NCBI GenBank assembly: GCA_040876735.1
Contig: JBBDPC010000127.1
Coordinates: 1-64,000, forward strand
Length of the DNA: 64,000 nucleotides
Source: Natronomicrosphaera sp040876735
GTDB taxonomy: Bacteria; Planctomycetota; Phycisphaerae; Phycisphaerales; Phycisphaeraceae
Direction of reading: 5' to 3'
Shown: positions 42,907 to 52,182 of the stretch, one piece after another
How the letters are laid out: every line of letters starts with the position of its first letter
How positions within the stretch are numbered: the stretch's first letter is position 1
The notes under the pieces: model-generated
Databases searched by the model: none
Told to the model about the DNA's origin: nothing
The model's input: the letters and a program-made list of their open reading frames with translations, nothing else
Translations under genes and position numbers: made by a program

Positions 42907-43920
42907 TTGAGCGCGATCTCCCTGCAAGACATTGCCACCCGGGTCGACGGCCGCATCGTCGGGCCGGCCAACCTTACGATTGACGGCGTGGCCGACCTCG
43001 CGGCCGCCCGGCCGGGGCAGTTGACGTTCATCGGTTCAAGCCGTTACGCCAGCCACTGGGCCCACAGCCGGGCCTCCGCCGCGCTGGCGCCGAACGATCT
43101 CGATCTCGAGCCCGGCGATGGGCGCACGCTGGTGCGCGTTGCCAACGTCGATCTGGCCATGGCCCGGGTGCTGGAACTGTTTGCCCCGGCATGGCCCATG
43201 CCCGACGCGGGGGTGCATCCCTCAGCCGTGATCGACCCCTCGGCCGAACTGGGCGACGACGTCCGCATCGGCCCCGCCTGCGTGATCGGCCCGCGCGTCC
43301 GCATCGGCGACGGCACGGTGCTCCACGCCAGCGTCAACCTCATGGCCGACGTCGCCGTGGGGGCGCAGTGCACCCTCTGGCCCGGCGTGGTCGTCCGCGA
43401 ACGCTGCACGCTCGGCGACCGCTGCATGCTGCATCCCAACGTCAACATCGGCGCCGACGGTTTCGGCTTCCGCCCCGCCGTTGACGGCAGCCGGCTGGTG
43501 AAGATCCCGCAGATCGGCACCGTCGAGATCGGTGACGACGTCGAGATCGGCGCCGGCTCGTGTATCGACCGCGCCAAGTTCGCCGCCACCACCATCGGCG
43601 ACGGCACGAAGATCGACAACCTCGTCCAGATCGGCCACAACTGCCGCATCGGCAAGCACGTCGCCATCGCCGGCTGCGGCGCCATCGCCGGCTCGGTGGT
43701 CATCGGTGACCACACCCTGCTCGGCGGCATGGTCGCCATCAAGGACCACGTCACCATCGGCCGTCACGTCCAACTCACCGGCTGCGCGCAGGTGATGAAC
43801 GACGTGCCCGACGGCGAAACCTGGGGCGGCTCGCCCGCCCTGCCGATCCGCGAGGCGATCCGGGCCGTCCAGACCCTGCGTCGCCTGCCCGATCTGGTGA
43901 AGAAGCTCAAGGCCCGCTAA
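42907..43920 (+). CDS. lpxD: UDP-3-O-(hydroxyacyl)glucosamine N-acyltransferase LpxD
   Basis: LpxD adds the second acyl chain in lipid A synthesis. The 337-residue protein has the N-terminal uridine-binding domain (LTFIGSSRYA) and a long left-handed beta-helix of hexapeptide repeats (ADVAVGAQCTLWPGVVVRER and following). It carries the conserved PNVNIGADGFGFRP, IGHNCRIGKHVAIAGCGAIA (catalytic His in the first GHN) and VMNDVPDGETWGGSPALPIR. I use the TTG start at 42907 because SAISLQDIATRVDG fits the family start; no ATG does. Confidence 0.96.
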   Translation: MSAISLQDIATRVDGRIVGPANLTIDGVADLAAARPGQLTFIGSSRYASHWAHSRASAALAPNDLDLEPGDGRTLVRVANVDLAMARVLELFAPAWPMPDAGVHPSAVIDPSAELGDDVRIGPACVIGPRVRIGDGTVLHASVNLMADVAVGAQCTLWPGVVVRERCTLGDRCMLHPNVNIGADGFGFRPAVDGSRLVKIPQIGTVEIGDDVEIGAGSCIDRAKFAATTIGDGTKIDNLVQIGHNCRIGKHVAIAGCGAIAGSVVIGDHTLLGGMVAIKDHVTIGRHVQLTGCAQVMNDVPDGETWGGSPALPIREAIRAVQTLRRLPDLVKKLKAR

Positions 43921-44077
43921 ACTACCGGATCTGCGCATAGCAGGCGGGGAAGCGGGGCGACCCCAGGCCCGTGCTCGGGGGCGTGTCACGCGGGACAGGT
44001 CCTCGCAGCGAAATTGTCCGTCCCCGCCCGGCCCAACCGATGGAACCGTAGGGCAATCGACGCAGCAGACGAAGCTC

Positions 44078-45388
44078 ATGGATGTGCAGCAGACCATAGC
44101 CAGGCCGGTGACGCTGGAAGGCCGCGGCCTCTTCGGCGGCCAGCCCGCCACGCTCACCTTTCGACCCGCGCCGACCAACCACGGCGTGGTTTTCGTACGC
44201 ACCGACCTGGGCAAGGCCGAAATCCCCGCACTCGTCCAGTACGTCGTCAAACGCGCCCGCCGCACCACGCTCAAGTCCGGGGACGCCTCGGTCGACACCT
44301 GCGAGCATTGCCTCTCCGCCGTCGCCGCGCTCCAGATCGACAATCTCATCATCGAAATCACCGGTCCGGAAGTGCCCGCCCTCGACGGCTCGTCCAAACC
44401 CTTCCTCGATCTGCTGACCGAGGCCGGCCTCAAGTCGAGCGACGAGCCGCGCCAGCGCCTGGTCGTCACCGAGCCGGTCATGGTCCGCCACGAAGACGCG
44501 ATGGTCGCCGCGATGCCCTGCGAGGAGCCGGGTCTGCAACTGGTGTACGAGCTGGACTACGGCAAGCAGGGGCCGATCGGCCGGCAACTGCGCGTCTTCG
44601 ACTGCTCCAACGGCAACTATGCCGCCGAGATCGCCCCCTCGCGCACTTTCGTGCTCGAACAGGAGGCCACCGTGCTCCGCCAGCGCGGCCTCGGGCAGCA
44701 TCTGAGCCCCGATGAGGTGCTTGTCATCGGCAACGACGGCCCGCTGGGGACGAACAAGTTCCGCTTCGACGATGAGCCGGTGCGTCACAAGATGCTCGAC
44801 CTCATCGGCGACCTCTACCTGCTCGGCGCGCCGATCCAGGGGCGCATCGTCGCCTACAAGTCGGGCCATGCGCTGAACCACATGCTCGTGCGGAAGCTGA
44901 TCAAGCAGCACCAGCGTCAGGTGCGTCGCCGGCTGGCGGTGCATCGCAACGTGCTGGACATCCGCCGCATCGCCCGCATTCTGCCACATCGCTACCCGAT
45001 GCTGCTGGTGGACCGGGTGGTGGAGGTGGACGGCGACCGGCGGGCGGTGGGGATCAAGAACGTGTCGATGAACGAGCCGTTCTTCCAGGGCCATTACCCC
45101 GGCACGCCGATCATGCCGGGCGTGCTGGTGGTGGAGGCGATGGCGCAGCTTTCGGGCGTACTGATCGGGCAGAAGCTGGAGCACACGGGCAAGCTGGCCG
45201 TGCTGCTGAGCCTGGACCGGGTGAAGCTGCGTCGGCCGGTGACGCCGGGCGACCAGCTCGTGATGGAAGCGGAAGCGGTGCGGGTGCGCAGCCGCATTGC
45301 TCATATGCGCTGCCGTGCCTACGTGGCCGAGGATCTTGCCGCCGAGGCCGAAGTGAAATTCATGCTCGTGGACGACGACCAGGAATAG
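44078..45388 (+). CDS. lpxC/fabZ: LpxC-FabZ fusion: deacetylase plus hydroxyacyl-ACP dehydratase
   Basis: The 436-residue bifunctional protein joins UDP-3-O-acyl-GlcNAc deacetylase (about 1-280), the committed step of lipid A synthesis, to beta-hydroxyacyl-ACP dehydratase (about 295-436) of fatty acid synthesis. Zinc ligands of LpxC are visible in CEHCLSAVAAL (His) and RHKMLDLIGDLYL (His, Asp), with the catalytic SGHALNH. The FabZ half has ILPHRYPMLLVDRVVE, FFQGHYPGTPIMPGVLVVEA with the catalytic His and Glu. The fusion is known in Bacteroidetes and Planctomycetes. The two enzymes compete for the same acyl-ACP pool, so the fusion may balance them. Confidence 0.96.
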   Translation: MDVQQTIARPVTLEGRGLFGGQPATLTFRPAPTNHGVVFVRTDLGKAEIPALVQYVVKRARRTTLKSGDASVDTCEHCLSAVAALQIDNLIIEITGPEVPALDGSSKPFLDLLTEAGLKSSDEPRQRLVVTEPVMVRHEDAMVAAMPCEEPGLQLVYELDYGKQGPIGRQLRVFDCSNGNYAAEIAPSRTFVLEQEATVLRQRGLGQHLSPDEVLVIGNDGPLGTNKFRFDDEPVRHKMLDLIGDLYLLGAPIQGRIVAYKSGHALNHMLVRKLIKQHQRQVRRRLAVHRNVLDIRRIARILPHRYPMLLVDRVVEVDGDRRAVGIKNVSMNEPFFQGHYPGTPIMPGVLVVEAMAQLSGVLIGQKLEHTGKLAVLLSLDRVKLRRPVTPGDQLVMEAEAVRVRSRIAHMRCRAYVAEDLAAEAEVKFMLVDDDQE

Positions 45389-45391
45389 GAG

Positions 45392-45484
45392 GGAATGACA
45401 AATGACAAAGTTCAAATGACAAATGTCGGAACTGACGTTCCGTTGCTTTCACTTGTCATTTGGATTTTGTCATCTGTCATTCAT
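45392..45484. repeat. Imperfect palindrome of AATGACA words
   Basis: GAATGACAAATGACAAAGTT continuing to CAAATGACAAATG on the left is mirrored by CACTTGTCATTTGGATTTTG continuing to TCATCTGTCATTC on the right. It fills the lpxC-fabZ to lpxA spacer and is distinctly AT-richer than the surrounding DNA. Confidence 0.7.
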
Positions 45485-45491
45485 AAACACC

Positions 45492-46337
45492 ATGCCCAAC
45501 ATCCACCCCCTCTCCGTGATCGAGCCCGGCGCTGAGCTGGCCGACGACGTCGAAGTTGGCCCGTTCTGTCACGTGGGCCCGCAAGTCAAGATCGGCCCCG
45601 GCACACGGCTGCTTTCGCACGTCGCGATCCATGGCCGCACCACGCTCGGCGCCCACAACACGGTCTGGCCCAATGCCGTACTCGGCGGCGACCCGCAGGA
45701 CCTCAAGTACAAGGGCGAAGAATCGGAACTGGTCATCGGCGACCACAACGACCTCCGCGAGGGCGTCACCATCCACAAGGGCACCGCCGGCGACAGCGCA
45801 CTGACCCGCGTCGGCGACCACAACCTCATCATGGCCTACGTCCACGTCGGCCACGACTGCATGCTCGGCTCGCACCTGGTCATCGCCAACGCCGTCCAGC
45901 TCGCCGGGCACATCCTCATCGAAGACCATGCCGTCATCGGCGGCGCCACCGCCGTCCACCACTGGGTCACCATCCACCAGTACGCCTTCGTCGCCGGTAT
46001 GACCCGCATCGTCCAGGACGTCCCGCCGTTCATGATCGTCGAAGGCGCGCCCGCCCGCGTCCGCAAGGTCAACACTGTTCTGCTCAAGCGCCACCACTTC
46101 CCCCAGGACCAGATCAACCGCCTCAAGGAAGCCCACCGCCTGCTGTTCGGCCCCACCGACGACGAAGGCTACGTCGGCAACATGGCCCGCAACCTCGACG
46201 CCCTTGAAGCCAGGGCCGGCGAAGACTGGGCTCAGCACGCTCTGGTCCAGGCTGTCCGCCAGTCCACTCGCGGCATCTTCGGCCGCCACCGCGAAGCCTC
46301 CCGCCAGGACAACCGCTACACCAACCCCGTCCGCTGA
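45492..46337 (+). CDS. lpxA: Acyl-ACP--UDP-N-acetylglucosamine O-acyltransferase LpxA
   Basis: LpxA catalyses the first acylation of UDP-GlcNAc in lipid A synthesis. The 281-residue protein starts NIHPLSVIEPGAELADDVEV, carries hexapeptide repeats, GGDPQDLKYKGEESELVIGD, NDLREGVTIHKGT and the catalytic His in MAYVHVGHDCMLGSHLVIAN, and ends in the LpxA helical domain (LKRHHFPQDQINRLKEAHRL). The start at 45492 matches the family; the extra 23 codons upstream lie in the palindrome. Confidence 0.97.
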   Translation: MPNIHPLSVIEPGAELADDVEVGPFCHVGPQVKIGPGTRLLSHVAIHGRTTLGAHNTVWPNAVLGGDPQDLKYKGEESELVIGDHNDLREGVTIHKGTAGDSALTRVGDHNLIMAYVHVGHDCMLGSHLVIANAVQLAGHILIEDHAVIGGATAVHHWVTIHQYAFVAGMTRIVQDVPPFMIVEGAPARVRKVNTVLLKRHHFPQDQINRLKEAHRLLFGPTDDEGYVGNMARNLDALEARAGEDWAQHALVQAVRQSTRGIFGRHREASRQDNRYTNPVR

Positions 46338-46379
46338 CCACCAGCCCTCGCGTGGATCGTTCGACAAAAGAGACTTCCC

Positions 46380-47342
46380 GTGCTCAAACGGCTGGCGCAA
46401 TGCAACTGGCAGACCCCGATCATCCCCCGGCGGTGGCTGCGCGGACTGTACCGCAAGGCGTTTCTGAAAGCCGGGCAATCCGACGGCTCCTTACCGTTTG
46501 AATGTGACTTCTTCGGCTTGCGTTACGCCGGCGACGCCTGCAACGTGATCGACTTCCATTGCTTTTTCTACGGCGCTTTTGAAAAAGGACACCTCTTCTT
46601 CTGGCGCGACGTGGCCGGATCGCTTTTCGCCGGCCAGGGTGTCTATCTCGACATCGGCGCGAACGTCGGCCACCATGCGCTGTTCATGACCCGCCACTGC
46701 TCGGCGGTGCACGCGTTCGAGCCGTACGCACCGGTGCGCGAGAAGATTCACGAAAAAATCAGGCTCAACCGGCTGTCGAACTTGTTCGTGCACGACGTCG
46801 GCGTCGGGGATGAAAACATCACGCTCCCCTTCCACGCCCCGGCCGGGGCCAACTTGGGGGTGGGGTCGTTCGTCGACGGACAGGCGGACCGGGCCGAGGC
46901 TTCGCAAAGTCTTCAGGTGGTCAAGGGCGACGACTACTTCACCCGCGCCATCGGCGGCCATGTCCAGATGGTCAAAATCGACGTCGAGGGGTTTGAGAAA
47001 AACGCCTTGACCGGCTTTCGCGAAACGTTCGCGCGGGAACGGCCCGTGATGGTGGTCGAACTGACCACCGGGCTTACCTGCTCGTTCGATTCGCAGGATG
47101 AAATCCTGGCGACGCTGCCTGAGGATTACTTGCTGTTCAGGTTTGATCTGCTGGACAAGCGTGGCAGGAAAGACAAGGCGAAGAGCCGGGCTTTCCGCCG
47201 GCAAGGCAGGTACCGGCTCGCCCCGTTCGACTTTGCCCGCGTCGGAAAACAGGCGGACATGATCGCCTTTCCGCGCGAACGGTTTGAAGCGTTCCGTACG
47301 CAGGATGCGTCCCCTCAGGGGCGCGGGGGCGGAACCTCTTAA
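46380..47342 (+). CDS. FkbM-family SAM-dependent methyltransferase
   Basis: This 320-residue protein has the FkbM methyltransferase fold: SAM loop YLDIGANVGHHALFM, FEPYAPVREKIHEKIRLNRL, and the family hallmark MVKIDVEGFEKNALTGF. FkbM proteins O-methylate polyketides, sugars or lipids. Its position after lpxA suggests modification of an envelope glycan or lipid, but this is only context. It starts with GTG 42 bp after lpxA. The last 70 residues are basic and have no family match I know. Confidence 0.85.
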   Translation: MLKRLAQCNWQTPIIPRRWLRGLYRKAFLKAGQSDGSLPFECDFFGLRYAGDACNVIDFHCFFYGAFEKGHLFFWRDVAGSLFAGQGVYLDIGANVGHHALFMTRHCSAVHAFEPYAPVREKIHEKIRLNRLSNLFVHDVGVGDENITLPFHAPAGANLGVGSFVDGQADRAEASQSLQVVKGDDYFTRAIGGHVQMVKIDVEGFEKNALTGFRETFARERPVMVVELTTGLTCSFDSQDEILATLPEDYLLFRFDLLDKRGRKDKAKSRAFRRQGRYRLAPFDFARVGKQADMIAFPRERFEAFRTQDASPQGRGGGTS

Positions 47343-47443
47343 AGTTGCTTTTTTTAATTGCCTCGGTTCCGCGATCATCAATAATGGATGAGGGACGTCC
47401 GGGGACTCTGATGAAAAGCACCTGCAACGGAAAGGAGCCTGTT

Positions 47444-47920
47444 ATGACGCGCTTGCTGATCGCTACGGTGGCCCTGCTCGGGCTGGTCGGTTGTCAAGGT
47501 ACGACCGCGATGGAAGACCCCGGCCCGGACCGTCATCTGCTTTACCAAGCCCGGGAGATTCCGTGGCAGGACGGGCCCGCCTCGCTGCCGGCGGGGGCGG
47601 AGTTCGCGGTGCTTGAGGGCGATCCCGGCGAGCCCGGCCTGTTCACCATGCAGATCAAGGTGCCCGATGGCTACGTCATTCCGCCGCACTGGCACCCGAA
47701 CGTGGAGCGCGTGACCGTCCTCGACGGCACGTTCCACCTCGGCCATGGCGGCGAGGTCGACCCCGACGCCACTGAACGGCTGGACATGGGCAGCTATACG
47801 GCGATGCCGCCGGGCATGCGCCACTTCGCCATCGCCGAGGGCGAGACGGTGATCCAGCTCACCAGCATCGGCCCGTGGGTGATTCACTACATCAACCCCG
47901 CCGACGACCCCCGGCAGTGA
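47444..47920 (+). CDS. Cupin-domain lipoprotein
   Basis: This 158-residue protein has a lipoprotein signal (TRLLIATVALLGLVGC) and one cupin domain with metal-type motif 1 (PPHWHPNVERVTVLDGTFHL) and motif 2 (PPGMRHFAIAEG). Cupins bind metal and small molecules; the substrate is not known. AAAGGAG seven bases before the ATG fixes the start. The 100-bp spacer before it contains a seven-T tract flanked by an 8-bp inverted repeat (GCGGAACC at 47329, GGTTCCGC at 47365). Confidence 0.85.
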   Translation: MTRLLIATVALLGLVGCQGTTAMEDPGPDRHLLYQAREIPWQDGPASLPAGAEFAVLEGDPGEPGLFTMQIKVPDGYVIPPHWHPNVERVTVLDGTFHLGHGGEVDPDATERLDMGSYTAMPPGMRHFAIAEGETVIQLTSIGPWVIHYINPADDPRQ

Positions 47921-47999
47921 TGGCAACCGTGGCCGCCGGGGTGACATCGCGGGCGGATTTCGCTGCACCGGTTGGCCGGCGTCAGCCGATACAATCGGC

Positions 48000-49475
48000 A
48001 TGATGGCAACCCCACGCCCCACGCAATCTCCGGCCCCCCCGACGACGACGCCCAACGGCGCGGCCGCCACCGAACTGGCGCGCCACCTCGCCGGCCGGCA
48101 CGTTCACTTCGTCGGCATCGGCGGCTGCGGCATGTCAGGCCTTGCCCGCATGACCCGCCAGCATGGGGCCATCTGCACCGGCTCGGATCTTGCCGGCAGC
48201 AGCGTGACCGAGGGGCTCGCCGCGGACGGGGTCGACGTCGCCCTGCATCAGACCGCCGACAGCGTGCCCGCGGCCTGCGAACTGCTGGTCGCCTCCGCCG
48301 CCATCAAGCCCGACCATCCCGAACTGGTCGAAGCCCGCCGCCGCAACATCCCGATCATCAAGTACGCCCGCATGCTCGGCGAACTGATGCGCCAGCGCTG
48401 CGGCGTCGCCGTGGCCGGCACGCATGGCAAGAGCACGACCACCAGTATGCTCAGCCACATCCTGCTCCAGGCCGGGCTGGACCCGTCGTTCATCGTCGGG
48501 GCCAACTGCACCCAGATCGGCGGCGGCGCCCGCACCGGCAAGGCGGGGCCTGACGGCGCGCTGATTGCCGAGGCGTGCGAGTATGACCGCTCGTTTCACA
48601 ACCTGCATCCGACGCATGCAGTGATCCTCAACGTTGAAGCCGACCACTTGGACATGTATGCGTCGCTGGACGAGATCGTCGAGGCGTTTGCGGTGTTCGC
48701 GCAGCGCGTACCCGCCGAGGGTTCGCTGCTGATCAACCACGAGATGGGGCCCCGGCTGACCATCACCGCCGGCCTCGACTGCAAAGTCGAAACGCTCGGC
48801 TTCGCCTACCAAGCGGACTGGCGCGTCGGCATGAAGGCCGGCGAAGTGCGCCTGCATCACAAGGGCGATCCGGTCGCCGAGTGGCACAGCCCGATGCCCG
48901 GCGAGCACATGGCCTACAACGCCGCCGCCGCCGCCATCACCGCCCACCGCCTCGGCGCACCGTGGGACGCGATCACCCGGGCCATCGAAAGCTTCCAAGG
49001 CCTCGACCGCCGCATGCAGGCGATCGGCACACGGCCGCCGGGCGACGGCCCGTTGAGCGAACGCGTCCTCGTCATCGACGACTACGGCCACCACCCCACC
49101 GAAGTCGACACCACCCTCCGCGCCCTCCGCCAGCACTACCAGCCCCAACGCCTGATCTGCGTCTTCCAGCCGCACCAGCACAGCCGAACGCGCTTCCTTA
49201 TGCAACAGTTCGCCGTCAGCTTTTCTGAGGCGGACATCGTCATCGTCCCGCACATCTACTTCGTCCGCGATAGCGAGCAGGAACGCCACGCCGTCACCGC
49301 CGGCGACCTCGTCGACCGCCTGCGACAGAAAAAGGTGAACGCGATGCACCTCTACCCCTTCGAAGCCATCGTCGACCAACTCCAGACCATCACCCGCCCG
49401 GGCGACCTGGTCGTCACCATGGGAGCCGGCGATGTCTGGAAAATCGCCCACCAGTTCCTCAACGCCACCCCCTGA
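48000..49475 (+). CDS. murC: UDP-N-acetylmuramate--L-alanine ligase
   Basis: MurC adds L-alanine to UDP-MurNAc in peptidoglycan synthesis. The 491-residue protein has the N-terminal GIGGCGMSGLA nucleotide fold, ATP loop GVAVAGTHGKSTTTSML, central-domain NVEADHLDMYAS, and C-terminal DDYGHHPTEVDTTLRALRQH with CVFQPHQHSRTRFL, all typical of MurC. It stands alone, not in a division/cell-wall cluster. TACAAT ends four bases before the first ATG (seven before the second), so the mRNA may be leaderless. Its presence agrees with the finding that planctomycetes make peptidoglycan. Confidence 0.96.
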   Translation: MMATPRPTQSPAPPTTTPNGAAATELARHLAGRHVHFVGIGGCGMSGLARMTRQHGAICTGSDLAGSSVTEGLAADGVDVALHQTADSVPAACELLVASAAIKPDHPELVEARRRNIPIIKYARMLGELMRQRCGVAVAGTHGKSTTTSMLSHILLQAGLDPSFIVGANCTQIGGGARTGKAGPDGALIAEACEYDRSFHNLHPTHAVILNVEADHLDMYASLDEIVEAFAVFAQRVPAEGSLLINHEMGPRLTITAGLDCKVETLGFAYQADWRVGMKAGEVRLHHKGDPVAEWHSPMPGEHMAYNAAAAAITAHRLGAPWDAITRAIESFQGLDRRMQAIGTRPPGDGPLSERVLVIDDYGHHPTEVDTTLRALRQHYQPQRLICVFQPHQHSRTRFLMQQFAVSFSEADIVIVPHIYFVRDSEQERHAVTAGDLVDRLRQKKVNAMHLYPFEAIVDQLQTITRPGDLVVTMGAGDVWKIAHQFLNATP

Positions 49476-49479
49476 GGCC

Positions 49480-49502
49480 GAGCGGCTTCAGCCGCACAGC
49501 CC
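49480..49502. repeat. REP-like 22-bp palindrome, copy 2
   Basis: GAGCGGCTTCAGCCGCACAG plus CC lies four bases after the murC stop codon. It shares the GCGGCTTCAGCCGC core with the copy at 14215. Confidence 0.6.
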
Positions 49503-49593
49503 CCACCACATCGACAGACCCGTTAGAATCGTTCACCATCCCGCGCTCGGTCCGCGAGGGTGTTACCGTTCCCCCCTGCACACGAGGCGAAGC

Positions 49594-50439
49594 ATGCTTC
49601 GACTATCCACCTCCAGTTGGTCGCTCGACGCCACCCTTGGCAGCCCCCGCTATGCCGACGCCCCCACCGGCGACAGCCTGGTGAACAAAGCGGACAACTC
49701 CGCTGCCGAGTTCGCCCTCGCCCTGCTCGACCTGCCCGCCCGGTTGGCCGAGCATGGCATCACCACGCTCGAACTCTGCCACTTCCACCTTCCCGCCCGC
49801 GACGGTGGCTACCTGGACAAGCTCCGCAGCGCCCTCGACGCCGCCGGCGTCGAACTGTTCAGCATCCTCATCGACAGCGGCGACATCACGCAGGACGACG
49901 GTGTGGCCCGCGAGGCCGACGTCCGCTTCATCCGCCGCTGGCTGGACGTGGCGAGTCAGCTCGGCGCGACCCACGCACGCGTCGACGCCGGCCGCAATGA
50001 ACCGACCGACGAGATCATCGCCCGCAGCGCCGACCATTTGGCCGCACTGGCGGACTACGCCGCGTCAATCCATGTGCGCGTCATCACGGAGAACTGGCAC
50101 GAGACCAGCCGGCAAGCGGAGCCACTGCTGGAGATCCTGCGCCGCTGCAGCGACCGCGTGGGGCTGTGCGTCGATTTCGGCAATGCGGAGTTGAGCCATG
50201 CGGACAAGTACGCCACGCTCAATGCACTGCTGCCTCATGCCACGTCGATTCATGCCAAACCGCGCGTCGACGACGCCGGCCGCATCGACCGCGACGAGCT
50301 GTTGCAGTGCATGAACATGGCCGTCGCTGCCGGCTTTGCGGGGCCGGTGTCGCTGATCAACTCCAATCGCGATAACGAGTGGGCGGGGCTCGACGAATTG
50401 CGCGATGCGCTGATGGCCTACATCAGTCAAAGCGCGTGA
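49594..50439 (+). CDS. Sugar phosphate isomerase/epimerase-like TIM-barrel protein
   Basis: This 281-residue protein belongs to the AP-endonuclease-2 / xylose isomerase-like TIM-barrel family. It shows the segments GITTLELCHFHLPARDGGYL, VRVITENWHETSRQ (metal-binding Glu) and DRVGLCVDFGN (Asp), with a later His in ATSIHAKPR. The set of acidic and His ligands fits a divalent-metal isomerase, epimerase or dehydratase of sugars or inositols. The substrate is not evident from neighbours. It converges on the NtrC-type regulator gene across 52 bp. Confidence 0.82.
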   Translation: MLRLSTSSWSLDATLGSPRYADAPTGDSLVNKADNSAAEFALALLDLPARLAEHGITTLELCHFHLPARDGGYLDKLRSALDAAGVELFSILIDSGDITQDDGVAREADVRFIRRWLDVASQLGATHARVDAGRNEPTDEIIARSADHLAALADYAASIHVRVITENWHETSRQAEPLLEILRRCSDRVGLCVDFGNAELSHADKYATLNALLPHATSIHAKPRVDDAGRIDRDELLQCMNMAVAAGFAGPVSLINSNRDNEWAGLDELRDALMAYISQSA

Positions 50440-50491
50440 ACCGGCATTGAGGCCGTATGACTTCTGTCGCACTGCCGGAGCACCCCGCCGT

Positions 50492-51964
50492 TCACGCCGG
50501 CTCGTCAAGCCGGTGGTGGCGGATCTTCTTGTAAAGCGTTGTGCGGTTGATGTTGAGCTGCCGGGCGGTTTCCTGGCGGTTCCAGCCATTGGCTTCCAGG
50601 GCCGCAAGCAGGATCTGCCGCTCGGGCGCTTCCATGGCATGGGCCAACGGCGTGGGCGTCCAGCCGGCTTGGAGGGCGGGAATCTGGATGTAGCCCGCGG
50701 CGCGTTCGGCGTGGCCGTTGGTGTGACCGTTGCGGTCCGGCAACAGAGAGCCGTGCACGATCGACTCGGGCAGATCGCTCACGCCGATCACCGGCGACCG
50801 GCTCAACACCACCGCGCGCTCGATCGCGTTCTCTAGTTCGCGCACGTTGCCTGGCCAGGCGTAGGCCCGCAACGCCTCCATCGCCTCGCTCGACAGCCGA
50901 CGTTCCTTGCCCATCTCCCGGCAGAACCGGCCGAGGAAATGCTCGGCGAGCAAGGCAATGTCCCCCATCCGCTCGCGCAGCGAAGGCATGCGGATGCTCA
51001 CTACGTTGATGCGATAGTACAGGTCCTCACGGAACATGCCCCGCTGGACCAGATCTTCCAGCGATTCGTTCGTCGCCAGGATGAATCGCACGTCTACCCG
51101 TCGCGTCTGCGTTGAACCGACCGGCTCAAACGCCTTCTCCTGCAACACGCGCAGCAGCTTGAGCTGCAACGCAGGCGTCGCCGAGTTGATCTCATCGATG
51201 AACAGCGTGCCTCCGTCAGCCGCGAGGCACTTGCCCGGCTTGTCGCTGTCGGCCCCGGTGAACGCCCCTTTCACATGGCCGAACAGTTCGCTTTCGAGCA
51301 GGGTCTCGGGAATCGCACCGCACGAAAAACTCACGAAGGGCCCGCCTCCACGCCCACTGTCCGCCGACGTCCCGCGTGGGCTCAACGCATGCACCGCCTT
51401 GGCCACCATCGTCTTACCCGTGCCCGAGTTGCCGGTGATCAGCACGGTCGTCTTCGTCGGCGCGACCGCTTCGATCAGGTCGTACACCTTCTGCATCCGG
51501 TAGTCGGCGCCGACAAGGTTCGCCAGTCCGAACCGCTCGCTGAGCGTGCTGCGCAGCGTCTGGTTCTCCGCCACCAGCACGTGCTGCTTCTCCGCCCGGC
51601 TCACCGCCAACCGCAGTTCGTCGTCCACGATCGGTTTGGTGAGGTAGTCGGCCGCGCCAAGCTTGATCGCCTCCACCGCCGACTCGATCTTGCCGAAGTC
51701 GGTGATCGCAATGGGCACGACGCCGGGGTGCTTTTCCCGCAACGTGCGCAGCGCGGTCATGCCGTCGCTGCCAGGCATGTCCAGATCGAGCACGACAATT
51801 CCCACGCCGCCTGCATGCTCGGCCGGCTCGCCCAACAGCGCAAACGCCTCGCGCGGATCGTGCGCGGTGACAAGGTCATAGCCCTGCTCGCGCAGAAAGT
51901 CGGCCAGCGACTCGGCGACGATCGGGTCGTCGTCAACGATCAGAATACGGGTTGACTCGGCCAT
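50492..51964 (-). CDS. NtrC-type sigma-54-dependent response regulator
   Basis: This 490-residue regulator has a receiver domain (acidic pocket DDD near residue 10, phospho-acceptor in VVLDLDMPGSDG, LTKP lysine). It has an AAA+ domain with GNSGTGKT, the sigma-54 contact loop GAFTGAD and GGTLFIDE, and a Fis-type helix-turn-helix at the C-terminus (NRQETARQLNINRTTLYKKI). All elements needed for sigma-54 activation are present. No sensor kinase is adjacent, so it is an orphan. I chose the ATG at 51964, where ESTRILIVDDDPI begins the receiver; the upstream extension has no family support. Confidence 0.94.
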   Translation of the reverse strand: MAESTRILIVDDDPIVAESLADFLREQGYDLVTAHDPREAFALLGEPAEHAGGVGIVVLDLDMPGSDGMTALRTLREKHPGVVPIAITDFGKIESAVEAIKLGAADYLTKPIVDDELRLAVSRAEKQHVLVAENQTLRSTLSERFGLANLVGADYRMQKVYDLIEAVAPTKTTVLITGNSGTGKTMVAKAVHALSPRGTSADSGRGGGPFVSFSCGAIPETLLESELFGHVKGAFTGADSDKPGKCLAADGGTLFIDEINSATPALQLKLLRVLQEKAFEPVGSTQTRRVDVRFILATNESLEDLVQRGMFREDLYYRINVVSIRMPSLRERMGDIALLAEHFLGRFCREMGKERRLSSEAMEALRAYAWPGNVRELENAIERAVVLSRSPVIGVSDLPESIVHGSLLPDRNGHTNGHAERAAGYIQIPALQAGWTPTPLAHAMEAPERQILLAALEANGWNRQETARQLNINRTTLYKKIRHHRLDEPA

Positions 51965-52182
51965 ACATCCCCACTGCCACGGCGGGCACGATTCTCGGGC
52001 CGGTGTGGCGACGGCACAACATCCTTCTCCTTTTATCGACCAGCCGAGCGATGCGATTGAGAAACATCGGGCGATCGCGCGAATGCAGCGATGCGGCCGG
52101 GCAACAGGCCGATAAGAAGTGCCGTGGGAAAGACCCACGGTTCGAATCCGGGGACTTCGGGGTAGTGCAATGTGATGAAAGG
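51965..52182 (-). other. Spacer with two hairpins upstream of the NtrC-type gene
   Basis: The spacer contains CCGTGGG paired with CCCACGG around five bases (52118-52136) and CCCCG/CGGGG just beyond. Neither is followed by a T-run. AAAAGGAGAAGG before ATG-TTG-TGC near 52030 could start a short frame that runs into the regulator gene; it has no family support. Confidence 0.35.

Noticed and set aside
47317..47372. A terminator after the FkbM methyltransferase gene
   Set aside because: The seven-T tract (47349-47355) is inside the loop of the 8-bp inverted repeat and not after a stem, and the GC-rich hairpin upstream is too far from the T-run. It could still matter, but the geometry is not that of an intrinsic terminator.
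52100..52175. A tRNA-like T-arm sequence (GGTTCGAATCC) after a hairpin on the plus strand
   Set aside because: The T-stem has a mismatch, no 7-bp acceptor stem can be formed with sequence 70-90 bases upstream, and no anticodon arm is visible. It is probably a chance match.
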